Part shown: positions 43,093 to 53,008 of the stretch, piece after piece | How positions within the stretch are numbered: the first letter of the stretch is position 1 | Layout: each line of letters begins with the position of its first letter | Assembly: GCA_019358875.1 (NCBI GenBank) | Contig: JAHHIF010000005.1 | Span: 62,001 to 126,000 of the forward strand | DNA from: Symplocastrum torsivum CPER-KK1 | GTDB taxonomy: Bacteria > Cyanobacteriota > Cyanobacteriia > Cyanobacteriales > Coleofasciculaceae | DNA length: 64,000 bases | Direction of reading: 5' to 3' | Position numbers and translations under genes: made by a program | The notes under the pieces: generated by a model | Databases searched by the model: none | What the model saw: only the letters and a program-made list of their open reading frames with translations | Told to the model about the DNA's origin: nothing

Positions 43093-44832
43093 TCATGCCG
43101 CCAAAGATAGTGCCTTTTGCAGGCGGGTTTTGTCGATCCCTTGCTGGTGGAGAAGTACCCAAGATTCAACGAGATCGGGCCCATTAACATCGCCTGTAAG
43201 ACCAGCACGAAGCGATCGCATCACTAATCCTTTCTTGACATTTTTCTCTTTGGTGACTGTTTTAATAATCTCCTGAGCTTGCTCTGAACTGAGTTCAGGA
43301 TAATTATCAAGAGTATCAAGGATCGCTTGAACAACTTCACTAGCACCCTCTTTTTTCATCTGAGCAGCAGCTTCTTCGCTAAACTCAACTGACTCAGTAA
43401 AGAGCATCCTCGACATCTCTACCGCTTCTGGCAAGCGAGCCAAACTTGGTCCAATTACCGCTGCCAACTGTTCTAACCATGCGCGATCGCTTACTGGATC
43501 AAATTCAAAACCAGCCTTCTGCCAGTAGGGAATCAATAACTCCACTAGCTGAGGGGCTGGCATCGCATGGAGGTATTGACCGTTCAACCAGTCCAGCTTT
43601 GCCCAGTCAAACTTTGCCCCTGCTTTGTTAACCCGCTCAAAGCTAAACTGATGCGCCGCTTCTTCCAGAGTAAAAATTTCCTGCGTTGAGTCCGGTGGCG
43701 ACCAACCCAGCAACGTCATGTAATTGACTAATGCTTCCGGTTTGAAGCCCATTTCCTTGAAGTCAGAGATCGAAGTCACGCCATCACGCTTCGAGAGTTT
43801 CTGTCCCTTTTCGTTCAGGATTAAGGGTGTATGGGCAAACTCCGGTACTGCTGCCCCTAGCGCTTCGTAGAGCAAAATTTGTTTCGCTGTATTCGCGATG
43901 TGGTCTTCGCCTCGGATGACATGAGTAATCTGCATATCAATGTCATCTACTACTACGGCAAGATTGTATAGTGGCTGACCAATAACAGAGGACGGTGGTG
44001 ATGGATCTGTGCCAATAATCTGTTTCTTGATAACTTCAATCTTCTTGGACAACTCATGGCGTTTATCCGCAAAAAGTAAGGATTGGGAAACAAACCAGAT
44101 TGTGTAGCCGAGTCCTACTGACTTAAAAATAGTCGGTAGTAAAGGAATATCATTGATTGCACCGAACACATTCAGCAGCAACTTGCCAAGAATAACTGCC
44201 GCTAAAATAATGAGGACGAAGGTAACAATAGGCTTTTTCCTCAAGAAAAAGAAGATATCGTCACTTGGGGGGTCTGGTTCCTGCTTCTCAGAGCGGGCAA
44301 TCACCATATCACCCCCAAGGTCACTGCCTTTCCATGTGACTTTTCCGCGCACTAAGTCGTTCCAGACAATCTCCCGGTCATCATCAATAATGAAGCGAAT
44401 GACTGACTTCCGACCTTCGGCTTCAAAAGCTGCACGTTGCTCCGATGTCAGGTTACGATGCCGATTATCATAGCGGGGTGCTTCTTTTCTCGCTTTTTGG
44501 GCTGCCCGCATTTCCTCTAGTTCAGCTTCTGTGTCGTAGCTACGATAAGCTAGTCCTTTATCCAGAAGTGTTTGAGTCGCTTGACGATACAGGTCAAGGC
44601 GTTTGGATTGGAACGTAGGGCCCTCGTCCCAGTTCAGTCCCAACCAGGCGAGACCATCAAGGATATTTTGGGTATATTCAGGACGCGATCGCGTTGTGTC
44701 TGTATCTTCAATACGCAGAATAAACTGACCGCCGTGGTGACGGGCATATAGCCAGTTAAAGACGGCTGTTCTTGCCGTACCGATATGTAAGTTTCCAGTT
44801 GGACTGGGGGCAATACGGACTCTAACAGTCAC
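43093..44832 (-). CDS. gltX: Glutamyl-tRNA synthetase with an inserted membrane domain
   Basis: A 579-residue class I synthetase; the usual length is about 480. HIGH-like HIGT at 16-19 and KMSKS-like KLSKR at 345-349 are intact. Between MVIARSE (about 183) and [13 protein letters not shown] (285) it carries an insert of about 100 residues with two hydrophobic helices (about 201-224 and 233-254) and a coiled-coil-like end. This is the layout of the CAAD domain known from some cyanobacterial synthetases, which anchors them to the thylakoid membrane. It lies in the catalytic domain region before the KLSKR loop. It should charge tRNA-Glu for translation and tetrapyrrole synthesis. ATG at 44832. 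Confidence 0.93.
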   Translation of the reverse strand: MTVRVRIAPSPTGNLHIGTARTAVFNWLYARHHGGQFILRIEDTDTTRSRPEYTQNILDGLAWLGLNWDEGPTFQSKRLDLYRQATQTLLDKGLAYRSYDTEAELEEMRAAQKARKEAPRYDNRHRNLTSEQRAAFEAEGRKSVIRFIIDDDREIVWNDLVRGKVTWKGSDLGGDMVIARSEKQEPDPPSDDIFFFLRKKPIVTFVLIILAAVILGKLLLNVFGAINDIPLLPTIFKSVGLGYTIWFVSQSLLFADKRHELSKKIEVIKKQIIGTDPSPPSSVIGQPLYNLAVVVDDIDMQITHVIRGEDHIANTAKQILLYEALGAAVPEFAHTPLILNEKGQKLSKRDGVTSISDFKEMGFKPEALVNYMTLLGWSPPDSTQEIFTLEEAAHQFSFERVNKAGAKFDWAKLDWLNGQYLHAMPAPQLVELLIPYWQKAGFEFDPVSDRAWLEQLAAVIGPSLARLPEAVEMSRMLFTESVEFSEEAAAQMKKEGASEVVQAILDTLDNYPELSSEQAQEIIKTVTKEKNVKKGLVMRSLRAGLTGDVNGPDLVESWVLLHQQGIDKTRLQKALSLAA

Positions 44833-44915
44833 GAGATAAATCTCTTTTGAGTTGGTTACTAGTTATTTAAGCTACCACTTTTGGGGATAGCTGGTTGCCT
44901 AGGAGCTACTTTCTA

Positions 44916-44989
44916 CGGGACTGACGGGGCTCGAACCCGCAACTTCCGCCGTGACAGGGCGGTGCTCTAACCAATTGAACTACAGTCCC
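44916..44989 (-). tRNA. tRNA-Asp (anticodon GUC)
   Basis: A 74-nt tRNA on the minus strand. Acceptor GGGACTG pairs with CAGTCCC, discriminator G. The anticodon stem CCGCC/GGCGG encloses CTGTCAC, anticodon GUC for aspartate. The D arm (AGTTCAATTGGTTAGAG) and T arm (GCGGGTTCGAGCCCCGT) are regular. CCA not encoded. Confidence 0.96.
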
Positions 44990-45086
44990 AATTTTCAAGC
45001 CTTTACCAGTATTCCAAGCTTGAGGAGATTTGTCAAGCAGGTTTTCCAATAATTTTTTCGTTGACCTGAGACAAGACGATTACCCC

Positions 45087-45452
45087 TCATCCTCGTAAGA
45101 GATACTTTACCGTTTCGACTAGCTCTTGGGGGTAAAAAGGTTTGGCAATGTAGGCATCGGCACCTTGCTTGATTGCCCAGTAGAGGTCAAATCGTTCGCT
45201 CTTATTGGTACATATAACTACAGGTGAGTTCTGTGTTCTCTTATCAGATTTGAGCCGACGGCAGACCTCGTAGCCATTCATTCTCGGTAGGATGATATCT
45301 AGAACGACTAAATCTGGACATTTCCCCTGAACTTGTTGGAGAGCTTCGACACCATCACCGGCAAAACTAACATTCAGCCCATTTGCTTTAAGCAGACCTG
45401 AAATCATCTCTCGTTGTGTAGGACTATCTTCCACGACCAGAACTGTAGCCAT
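45087..45452 (-). CDS. CheY-like single-domain response regulator (PilH-like)
   Basis: A 121-residue receiver domain only. The acidic pocket Glu8/Asp9, phospho-acceptor Asp52 (LVVLDIILPRMNG) and the conserved Lys in AKPF are present. The VVEDSPTQREM start and FYPQELVETVKYLL end are typical of PilH/PixH regulators, which act in twitching motility or phototaxis. There is no kinase nearby, so its partner is elsewhere. Confidence 0.88.
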   Translation of the reverse strand: MATVLVVEDSPTQREMISGLLKANGLNVSFAGDGVEALQQVQGKCPDLVVLDIILPRMNGYEVCRRLKSDKRTQNSPVVICTNKSERFDLYWAIKQGADAYIAKPFYPQELVETVKYLLRG

Positions 45453-45651
45453 AACTATTTAACATAAAAGTGTCTTATTGGCTTTAATTACATTTCTTAC
45501 GGTTGAAATTAGCGTCAATCAGTGGATGGAACTTTAGTTTTGTCTTACTCTTCCTTTGGAGCGAATCGAGCAGGAGAGGGGAATGGGGAGGGGCGTCTTT
45601 CAAGGGCAAGTTTTTTAAGAAGGCGAAAGAAGAAAAAGCAAGGAGATTTGT

Positions 45652-46929
45652 ATGAAAGAATTTGGACTGACGAAGGATAGCCGCTTAGCTATAGTTAGCT
45701 TGCTCTCCGTCTTGGTTATGCTCCTTTGCTGGGTTATTTCGCCAGTATTTCCAACTACAGAGCCGAAGGCAGCAATTTTTGAGGAAGTTTGGGAAACCGT
45801 GAACGATAACTTTTACGACCCAAACTTTAACGGCGTAGATTGGAGAGCAATGGGCGAGAAGTATAAGCTTCAAGTCATGCAAGCCCAATCCAGCGAAGAC
45901 GTTGTGGCTGTGATTAATCAAATGCTCTCTGAGTTAAAGACTTCTCACACCTACTTCTACACCCGCAATGAGCCAGCCTACTATCAAGTTTTAGGGATTT
46001 TTGCACCTAGGAGTCCTGACTTCCGGCAGCAGCTAAAGAAATTTTTCCCTACAAGCAAGATTGAATATAGTGGCATTGGCATCTTTACTAAAGACATCAA
46101 CGGCAAAACCTTTGTTAGCGCCGTTCTCGATGGAAGTCCGGCAGATAAAGCAGGGCTGCAAGTGGGAGATCAATTACTCAGCGTTGAAGGAAGCCCCTTC
46201 CAGCCAATCCAGTCTTTTGCCGAGAAAGCAGGTCAAAGTGTCACACTAAAGATTCAACGCTCAGCTAATCCCAGCACTCAACAAGAAATCGCTGTTACGC
46301 CGACGATGCTGGATGCAACCACCATGTTCCTGGATGCAATGCAAGCGAGTACTCAGGTGATTGAACGGGAAGGTAAGAAAATTGGCTACGTTCACATCTG
46401 GTCTTATGCAGGCGACCAATATCAGCAGCAGCTTGAGGAAGAATTACTTTATGGTCGTCTTAAAGATGTAGATGGGTTTGTTTTGGATTTAAGACATGGT
46501 TGGGGTGGTGCGCCTCAAACTGCTCTTAACATCTACACAGCTAAAGATCTTTCAGTGACCAATATTCCGCGCAACGGCACGCGAAATACTTATCATTCTC
46601 AGTGGAATAAGCCAGTGGTCATGTTGGTGAATGAAGGTAGTAGGAGTGCCAAGGAGCTTCTAGCGTATGGCTTTCAAGAGTTCGGGATTGGTTCCGTAGT
46701 TGGGGAAAAAACGGCTGGGGCGGTGGTTGCTGGTCGTCCTTTTCTGATGCAAGATGGCAGCTTACTATATGTCGCCGTTGCCGATGTATATGTTGGCGGG
46801 AACCAACGTTTAGAAGGGAACGGCGTTATACCCGATATCGTTGTTCCATTTTCTCCAGAATATGCTCAGGGAGCAGATCCACAGAAAGAGCGGGCGATAG
46901 AGACAGTCCTAGAAGCCGTGAAGCAATAG
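45652..46929 (+). CDS. S41-family (carboxyl-terminal processing) serine protease
   Basis: A 425-residue exported protease. Signal anchor IVSLLSVLVMLLCWVISPVF, then N-terminal helical domain, a PDZ domain (GIGIFTKDINGKTFVSAVLD, SPADKAGLQVGDQLLSVEGS) and the S41 catalytic core: NEGSRSAKELLAYG (nucleophile Ser) and VVGEKTAG (Lys). The family includes CtpA, which matures photosystem II D1; this protein is divergent from CtpA (no GSASASEI motif) and may process other periplasmic or lumenal proteins. An AAGGAG ribosome binding site lies 8 bp before the ATG. Confidence 0.9.
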   Translation: MKEFGLTKDSRLAIVSLLSVLVMLLCWVISPVFPTTEPKAAIFEEVWETVNDNFYDPNFNGVDWRAMGEKYKLQVMQAQSSEDVVAVINQMLSELKTSHTYFYTRNEPAYYQVLGIFAPRSPDFRQQLKKFFPTSKIEYSGIGIFTKDINGKTFVSAVLDGSPADKAGLQVGDQLLSVEGSPFQPIQSFAEKAGQSVTLKIQRSANPSTQQEIAVTPTMLDATTMFLDAMQASTQVIEREGKKIGYVHIWSYAGDQYQQQLEEELLYGRLKDVDGFVLDLRHGWGGAPQTALNIYTAKDLSVTNIPRNGTRNTYHSQWNKPVVMLVNEGSRSAKELLAYGFQEFGIGSVVGEKTAGAVVAGRPFLMQDGSLLYVAVADVYVGGNQRLEGNGVIPDIVVPFSPEYAQGADPQKERAIETVLEAVKQ

Positions 46930-46972
46930 GGACGCAAAGCTTTCATTGGTGGTCAACTCTTAAGCTAGGCTT

Positions 46973-46988
46973 TGCGGTTGAAACCGCA
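46973..46988. repeat. Palindrome TGCGGTT/AACCGCA
   Basis: A 7-bp perfect inverted repeat with a 2-nt loop, 43 bp after the S41 protease stop. Further downstream (47004-47050), CACCTGC and GCAGGT frame a GCGC-rich stretch that could fold. Probably part of a termination or dispersed-repeat region. Confidence 0.45.
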
Positions 46989-47082
46989 GCTATATAAACA
47001 CGCACCTGCAAGAAAGCGCTTGCGCTCTTGCTAGCGCACCACGCAGGTTTCAAAAACTTTGATTTTTCGTTAATCCGTGCAG

Positions 47083-47108
47083 GTAGGGTGCGTTATGACG
47101 CACCCTAC
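47083..47108. repeat. Dispersed palindrome GTAGGGTGCGT/ACGCACCCTAC
   Basis: A perfect 11-bp stem with a 4-nt loop between the convergent S41 protease and nuclease genes, closely related to the palindrome at 2429-2450. Confidence 0.65.
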
Positions 47109-47138
47109 TTACAATTACTAGTAGCGTAAAATCTATTT

Positions 47139-48650
47139 TCAGATTTCTTCATGGTGTGCATCGCCTATGGTGTCTTGTAAGAAATTAACCAACCAGTTTT
47201 TGAGGTGATAAGTAGCGCGGCAGTCGTCTTCGTTGTAGCGTTGGATGAGATCAAGTAAAGAGCGATCGCCTGTTTTTAACCACTTATCATACAAACAGAC
47301 ACATTGAGAGCCTGTCACTCCTGCATCACGCCACTCAAAGCCTAGCCATCGAGCCAAGTGTTTCAGAGAATAGCTCTCTACAGGCAGTGTTACAGCACTC
47401 ATCACACGCTGATGCACATCCACAAATCGGGGAAGTAGGGGTCTTATTTCCTGAAAGGGAGTACCGTAGAGCTTAGCTAAACGCTTCACGGTTTCTACCT
47501 CATAGTCAGAAAAATGGAAGATTGGAGCATTCGGGTAGAGCCAAACTAAATCTAGAAATTGTTGCCAAATAGAAGCTTCATCGCTTGGGTGTTCTGCTAG
47601 TAGGGGATGGAATACCTCGGTTTGGTTACGCCTGTCGATTACTAAGACACCTAGCAAGTAGTCAAGTTGCAAATCTGGCTCAGCTTCAATATCAAAATAA
47701 AGCTCAACGGAGGCTGTCGGTAAGCTGTTGATATTGATGAAAGACTTGGCTGTTGCGGCGTTGGTGTTTCCTACATCTCCTAAGATTGGGTAGTGTCTCT
47801 CACGGAGAAGCGCTCGCTTTTGGACTGTAGATTGAGCTTGCAGCACTAAATCCGAGGCAATTTCACTTCCTACGGCGGGTTCTAGGGTGCTAATGGTGGT
47901 TTCAGCTAAAGATTCTACTGTGGTGACTCCAAGCGCTTGTAAATCCCGGTAACGGCTGGGTGTTACTCCTGGTAAGAGGGAGATGTGTTTTTGAGATTGA
48001 GCGATCGCATAACAACTGCTATACCAGTGGCAAAGACTACACCGTTGTCGGGAAATAAACACTTCTGGCGCTTCTTCCTGTAACAGAGTTTCAAGGCATT
48101 CGGTGAGAACCTCTTGCATCAATGGTAGCCAGCGTTCTAGTTGGACTGTAAAGGAATCGTGGCGACGCAAAATCAAGTGTGCGGTTCTCGGTATTGCACG
48201 CTGGACAGTAGCTAGAAGTTGGGCGCTAAAAGCGGCAACAATTTGATATTCTGGCTTGGGACGCCGCCCTAGCTTAATGCTAGTGGGAACATACATCCAA
48301 TCCCCAAAAATAGACTCCCCTGGCTGTTTAACTAATAAATCAGGACGACTCAGCAGCGTAATACCATCAGCCGTTTGCATCAGCAGTACAGCTTGAGAAA
48401 TCCGCTCAACTCCCTGCTGCATCAATTCCAACGTTGCCTTTGCTCCAGCTTCCCAATCTCTGTGAGGATACTTGGGTGAGGTATGAGGTGCGATCGCCAA
48501 AACTGCCTGTCGATGAGCAAAGCTATCCTGTCGTAGTTTAAGAATAAAGTCTTGCTCTTTGTCTTGCTGGCTAAAGTCTCCATAAATGTCTAGAAACGCC
48601 CGACGCCGACAGCGTTTGTAGTATAGGAGTAAATCGTCTGTTACCAACAT
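47139..48650 (-). CDS. TM0106-family RecB/Cas4-like nuclease
   Basis: A protein of about 503 residues with two nuclease-like parts. The first half resembles Cas4/RecB (TDDLLLYYKRCRRRAFLDIY, RPDLLVK, and a C-terminal Cys cluster RQRCSLCHWYSSC that may bind Fe-S). The second half is an RNase H-like/DEDD fold with YFDIEAEPD and YNEDDCRATYHLKNWL. The family is found across bacteria and its biological role is not known; a DNA-repair or defence function is possible. There is no cas gene or CRISPR array nearby. Start taken at ATG 48650 (MLVTDDLLL); the frame extends to 48695. Confidence 0.82.
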   Translation of the reverse strand: MLVTDDLLLYYKRCRRRAFLDIYGDFSQQDKEQDFILKLRQDSFAHRQAVLAIAPHTSPKYPHRDWEAGAKATLELMQQGVERISQAVLLMQTADGITLLSRPDLLVKQPGESIFGDWMYVPTSIKLGRRPKPEYQIVAAFSAQLLATVQRAIPRTAHLILRRHDSFTVQLERWLPLMQEVLTECLETLLQEEAPEVFISRQRCSLCHWYSSCYAIAQSQKHISLLPGVTPSRYRDLQALGVTTVESLAETTISTLEPAVGSEIASDLVLQAQSTVQKRALLRERHYPILGDVGNTNAATAKSFININSLPTASVELYFDIEAEPDLQLDYLLGVLVIDRRNQTEVFHPLLAEHPSDEASIWQQFLDLVWLYPNAPIFHFSDYEVETVKRLAKLYGTPFQEIRPLLPRFVDVHQRVMSAVTLPVESYSLKHLARWLGFEWRDAGVTGSQCVCLYDKWLKTGDRSLLDLIQRYNEDDCRATYHLKNWLVNFLQDTIGDAHHEEI

Positions 48651-48801
48651 AGCTTCAAGCCAGGAGAAGTCAGCTTGCTCAACGGCTGACAGCAACTGGC
48701 ATTCCCGACAACGATTTTTGGATGATAAAACTGTTTCATCAAAAACAATCTAGAAATAGGTAATGCATATCTTCCGTTGTACCTTGTAGAAACCTAGTCT
48801 G

Positions 48802-50094
48802 CTACGTACATGGCTTGATATCGCCTAACCTATATCCTTGTGCCAATAGCGCTGTACCATAGGCGGCGGCTGTTTGATTAGGTGAGAGGATAGGTACTCC
48901 AATCTGCCGCGCACGAATTGCCCTCCAACTAGGGTTTTTTGCCCCACCACCAGCCGTGTAGACATGAGTGAGTTGAGTTGCACCTAGCTGTTGTAGTAAC
49001 TGATATCCCCGTGCTTCGATTCGGGCGATACTCTCAAGTAAGCCATGCAGGAATTCTACTGAGTCAGCAGGGCGTGGTTTTAGATTCGGTGGGAGGTGAG
49101 GGTCATTGATCGGAAAGCGATCGCCTTCTTTTAGCAAGGGATAATACTCTAATGGACTCTCTTTCTCAACTGGAATTTTACAACTGAGGCTTTCTAATTC
49201 GGCATCACTGAAAAAGTGCCTAAGTACTGCTCCACCTGTATTTGAAGCACCCCCAACTAGCCATAAATCTCCTAAACGATGGCTATAAATTCCATATTGG
49301 GCATCATCTACACGAGTATGGCTCAACAACTTTAGTACCAAGGTAGAACCGAGGGAAGTCACTGCTTCACCCGGAGACATTGCTCCACTCGCAAGAAATG
49401 CGGCAATACTATCTGTTGTCCCAGCACAGACTATGCAGTCTCTTGGTAAACCTAACTGGTTTGCAATTTCAGGTAATACGTTAGCAATGGGCGTACCAGG
49501 AGCAACAATTTTAGGTAAATGTATTGAGATTTGCAGATTTTTTAGCCAATCTGGGTAACATAAATTCTCTACATCGTAACCTAGCTTCAGAGCATTGTGA
49601 TAGTCACTGATACCGAGTTGACCATGCAAGAGAAAAGCTAGCCAATCCGCCTGATGTAGAAAATAAGAATTTTGAATTTTGAATTTTGAATTTTGAGTTA
49701 ACCAGAGAAGTTTTGCAAGGCTGGAAGTGGCGCTTAGGACTGTATGGTTTGGGGGTGCGATCGCTTTTACCATTTCCATTACTTCTACCCCTCGCCCATC
49801 GTTGTACATTAGGGGTTCAGTAATGGGTTGTCCTGTTGCATCACATAGCACCACAGTGGAGGAAGTTCCATCAAAGGCGATCGCTTTTATTTCCTTTCGT
49901 ATTTGCAGAGGAATTTGCCCAATTAAGGTAAATAAAGCTTGCTTCCATACAATTGCTGTAGAGGTTAAGGCTTCCGTGCTACCTAATACCAATTCAAAAG
50001 AATATTTAGCTTCAGCTTGAATGACACCTGCGGCATCAATAATTACAGCGCGTGTGCCAGAAGTACCAAAATCAATGCCAAGGTAGAGGTTCAT
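48802..50094 (-). CDS. FGGY-family sugar kinase (D-ribulokinase-like)
   Basis: A 430-residue FGGY kinase. N-terminal GIDFGTSGTRAVIID is the phosphate motif, AFDGTSSTVVLCD and the FGGY-like VYTAGGGAKNPSWRAIRARQ near the end are present. Cyanobacteria and plants share a D-ribulose kinase with this layout, which would recover ribulose; I take that as the likeliest role. A short loop with QNSKFKIQNSYF (about residue 140) is encoded by four GAATTTT heptamers, an in-frame STRR expansion. The ATG at 50094 is the usual start. Confidence 0.8.
   Translation of the reverse strand: MNLYLGIDFGTSGTRAVIIDAAGVIQAEAKYSFELVLGSTEALTSTAIVWKQALFTLIGQIPLQIRKEIKAIAFDGTSSTVVLCDATGQPITEPLMYNDGRGVEVMEMVKAIAPPNHTVLSATSSLAKLLWLTQNSKFKIQNSYFLHQADWLAFLLHGQLGISDYHNALKLGYDVENLCYPDWLKNLQISIHLPKIVAPGTPIANVLPEIANQLGLPRDCIVCAGTTDSIAAFLASGAMSPGEAVTSLGSTLVLKLLSHTRVDDAQYGIYSHRLGDLWLVGGASNTGGAVLRHFFSDAELESLSCKIPVEKESPLEYYPLLKEGDRFPINDPHLPPNLKPRPADSVEFLHGLLESIARIEARGYQLLQQLGATQLTHVYTAGGGAKNPSWRAIRARQIGVPILSPNQTAAAYGTALLAQGYRLGDIKPCT
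49667..49694. repeat. In-frame STRR, four GAATTTT heptamers
   Basis: Four perfect GAATTTT copies, coding on the minus strand for the repeating pattern QNSKFKI in the FGGY kinase. Three heptamers equal seven codons, so any multiple of three copies keeps the frame. Confidence 0.85.
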
Positions 50095-50118
50095 TGCTAG
50101 TTACACTTTCACGAATCC

Positions 50119-50706
50119 TTAAGCTAACAAGTCATCAACGGTAACACTGAAACCCAGTAATATAATTTGAGTACTAACAACTTCACCAGATGTAAATATA
50201 AGTCGCTGACTTTGAGTATTGACAATAATCCAACGATTTTCAGGAAATACTAGCCAGACTTCTTCCCCGCCAGAGTGCAAATATTCTTGAGCTTTAGCAA
50301 TAACATCTTCAGCAAAATCCGTAGGTGAAACTATTTCAGCACTCAACGGAAAACTCTGTGGTAGCACCTTAGCATCACCATATTGTGTAACTAGTTCTGG
50401 GATGAGATAAGCAACGTCAGGAGAAAGTCCCTGCTTATTTGTGCGGCAAGGTGCTTCTGTATATACTTCCCCTCCTTGTCCACTAGAATCCTTATAACTT
50501 CTCCAGTAAAAGTATAGATTTCCTTGAATTCGACTGTGCTTGAGCGTCATCCTGCTTTTTTCAACAACTTCCTCATCCACCCAATCCATTGAATGTTTAT
50601 CAACCAGTTTTCCATCCACCCATTCAGTGCCAGAGGGAGGATTTTCCATCCAATCTTCTAGAGAAAAAATTTGTAAATTTTTAGATATAGATTTAGACGT
50701 TACCAT
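50119..50706 (-). CDS. Uma2/DUF820-family protein
   Basis: A 195-residue Uma2-type protein, with FSLEDWMENPP, EWVDGKLV, LSPDVAYLI and AEIVSPTDFAEDVIAKAQEY. Both the Pro-Asp and the Glu of the PD-(D/E)xK nuclease motif are present (unlike the paralog at 13182), so activity is possible. It is 24 bp upstream of the sugar kinase and might be co-transcribed with it, though this may be chance. ATG 50706. Confidence 0.85.
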   Translation of the reverse strand: MVTSKSISKNLQIFSLEDWMENPPSGTEWVDGKLVDKHSMDWVDEEVVEKSRMTLKHSRIQGNLYFYWRSYKDSSGQGGEVYTEAPCRTNKQGLSPDVAYLIPELVTQYGDAKVLPQSFPLSAEIVSPTDFAEDVIAKAQEYLHSGGEEVWLVFPENRWIIVNTQSQRLIFTSGEVVSTQIILLGFSVTVDDLLA

Positions 50707-50804
50707 TACTGTCTATTCTTCTTTAGGTCTTTTACTGAACCTTATCGCTTACTTCAAAGTCTACTATCAGGTTTATAGCAGAAAGCCTTCAGCTATCAGT
50801 AGTC

Positions 50805-50833
50805 GTAGAGACGTTCCTCCGGAACGTCTCTAC
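50805..50833. repeat. Dispersed palindrome GTAGAGACGTTCC/GGAACGTCTCTAC
   Basis: A perfect 13-bp stem with a 3-nt loop between the Uma2 and ispG genes, after an AGCTATCAG-type repeat at about 50791. A member of the hairpin-type repeat families seen across this window. Confidence 0.65.
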
Positions 50834-50938
50834 AAAGTTTATGGGTTGCGAAAAAGGACTGACAAGAGCAGGCTTAGTTTGTATAGCACTAGACTTTAGT
50901 CTCAGTACTTCTGCAATGGGTGAACAATCTTTCAACGA

Positions 50939-52156
50939 CTACGGATCGACCCAACGACCATCGGCTTTAATTAAATTAATTAGTTCCTCAACACCTTGGG
51001 TTTCTGGAACTTTTTTAATTTCTTCCCTGCCGCGATAAAGAGAGATAAAACCAGGTTGCTTACCAACATAGCCATAGTCAGCGTCTGCCATCTCACCAGG
51101 GCCATTAACAATGCAACCCATAACGGCGATATCTAAACCTGTAAGGTGCTTGGTAGCTTCCCGGACTTCGTGCAGCACATCTTCTAAGTTAAACAAGGTA
51201 CGACCGCAGGAAGGACAGGCGACATACTCCACCATCGTCTTCCGCAACCCCAGCGCTTGCAAAATGCTATAGCAGACAGGAATCTCTTTTTCCGGTGCCT
51301 CAGTCAGGGATACCCGAATCGTGTCACCGATGCCATCCGCTAGCAGTGTGGCAATCCCGGCAGTAGACTTAATCCGTCCGTATTCACCATCACCCGCTTC
51401 GGTTACACCCAAGTGTAAGGGGTAATCCATACCTAGTTCATCCATACGTTTTGCCATCAAGCGATAGGCGGCTAGCATCACAGGGACTCGTGAGGCTTTC
51501 ATGGAAATGACCAAGTTGCGGAAGTTGAGGGATTCACAGATGCGAATGAATTCCAATGCCGATTCCACCATACCTTCTGGAGTGTCGCCGTAGCTAAACA
51601 GCATCCGTTCTGCTAAAGAACCATGGTTAACGCCGATACGCATCGCTTTACCCTGATCACGTAGGGAAACGACTAGAGGTTCCAGGGTTTCGCGAATTTT
51701 TTCGCCAATTTCATCAAATTCAGCTTGGGTATATTCAGTGCGATCGCTTTTTGGCTTCTCAAACACATATAACCCTGGATTAATCCGCACTTTATCAACG
51801 TGCTTAGCCACTTCCAGCGCAATCTTCATGCCATTGTGATGCACATCGGCAACCAGTGGCACGGGTTGATAGGTAGCAGCAAGTTTCTGCTTGATTTCTG
51901 CTAAAGCTTTCGCGTGTCCGATACTTGGTACAGTGACGCGGACAATTTCACAACCAATCTCATGTAAACGGCGAATCGCAGCAACAGAACCATCTATATC
52001 TAATGTGTCTTCATTAATCATCGACTGCACTACCACAGGGTAGCCACCACCAATGGTGACGCTGCCAACTTGAACAGGACGGGTTTTGCGTCGGCGGATA
52101 GTGGTATCTACTCCTGGTTGGGTAGGTGCAGTTTGCGGAGTCGGAAGGGTTTGCAT
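50939..52156 (-). CDS. ispG: 4-hydroxy-3-methylbut-2-enyl diphosphate synthase
   Basis: A 405-residue iron-sulfur enzyme of the MEP isoprenoid pathway. The TIM-barrel part starts [15 protein letters not shown]; the 4Fe-4S ligands lie in CPSCGRT and [10 protein letters not shown] near the C-terminus. Further features: [34 protein letters not shown]. It reduces ME-cPP to HMBPP. Cyanobacterial IspG uses ferredoxin as electron donor. ATG 52156; its N-terminal 20 residues are an extension typical of cyanobacteria. Confidence 0.95.
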   Translation of the reverse strand: MQTLPTPQTAPTQPGVDTTIRRRKTRPVQVGSVTIGGGYPVVVQSMINEDTLDIDGSVAAIRRLHEIGCEIVRVTVPSIGHAKALAEIKQKLAATYQPVPLVADVHHNGMKIALEVAKHVDKVRINPGLYVFEKPKSDRTEYTQAEFDEIGEKIRETLEPLVVSLRDQGKAMRIGVNHGSLAERMLFSYGDTPEGMVESALEFIRICESLNFRNLVISMKASRVPVMLAAYRLMAKRMDELGMDYPLHLGVTEAGDGEYGRIKSTAGIATLLADGIGDTIRVSLTEAPEKEIPVCYSILQALGLRKTMVEYVACPSCGRTLFNLEDVLHEVREATKHLTGLDIAVMGCIVNGPGEMADADYGYVGKQPGFISLYRGREEIKKVPETQGVEELINLIKADGRWVDP

Positions 52157-52448
52157 AAACTGTTGGCAGATTACTGTAGCGAGAATATCAGGTATTTTTC
52201 TCTATTCTCTCAGAGTGCCATAGCGAGGTCGAGTTTGGGTTAAGGAGGGAGAAAGCTGAATTTGGGCTAGGGTAAATCTTGTGCGATCGCTCTTTAAACT
52301 TGTTACAAAAGTACTTACTCTCCCTTGAAAAGATTTTGCGATCGCAAAATCTTCACATTGCTTGGCGCTTCTTTCCCATCCCTTTATGGAAACTAGGCGA
52401 CACTCTGAGCCAGTCTAGAGAAGCTGTAGTCAAGAGAATAGAACTGCT

Positions 52449-52814
52449 ATGCGGATAACTACCTATATTGCCGCTACTTTGATAACTATTGCCATCACCA
52501 ATGCTCCACTTTCAGTACAAGCAGAACCGATCCCCCAAGCAGGACTAGATTATCTAGAAAGTTTGAATTCCCTTATAGAGAACAGCAATCAGTACCAACA
52601 CACCCTGACTGATGCAGAAAAAATTGTCGATGGAGTTGCAGTTTGTGAAGGCTTAGATGCTGGCTGGGACATAGACGAATTGAATCATCAAATATTAAAA
52701 AATCGAGTAGTTGAAGGGAACCCGCATAACCAAGACATGACGGAATATCAAGCCGCCGTATCAGTCTCTAGTCTTTACCATCTTTGTCCTAACCATAAAA
52801 AGCAATTACAGTGA
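52449..52814 (+). CDS. Exported DUF732-like protein
   Basis: A 121-residue exported protein: signal peptide MRITTYIAATLITIAITNAP ending near VQA, then a helical domain with two cysteines (VCEGLDAGWDIDELN and YHLCPNH). The pattern cysteine-x-G-LDAG...C-P is that of DUF732, a small domain best known from actinobacteria and present in cyanobacteria, possibly a disulfide-bonded helical bundle. Role unknown. Confidence 0.6.
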   Translation: MRITTYIAATLITIAITNAPLSVQAEPIPQAGLDYLESLNSLIENSNQYQHTLTDAEKIVDGVAVCEGLDAGWDIDELNHQILKNRVVEGNPHNQDMTEYQAAVSVSSLYHLCPNHKKQLQ

Positions 52815-53008
52815 CAAAGAAGTAGATTTCAGAGGATTCGATATATAGCAAAAGGCAAAAGGCAGAGGGCTTTTATAGCAATTCTCATTTCAGTGAAGTA
52901 CATCTAATTTTCTTGTCTATTCCCAATTCCCAATTCCCGAAGTCTGTACCTCATCCACATGAGACTCGCTATATGTTTATTACTAGTACATTGATGGATG
53001 GTTAGTTT

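Noticed and set aside
47139..48650. Cas4 of a CRISPR system
   Set aside because: The Cys cluster and RecB-like part resemble Cas4, but the RNase H-like second half and lack of cas neighbours fit the TM0106 family.
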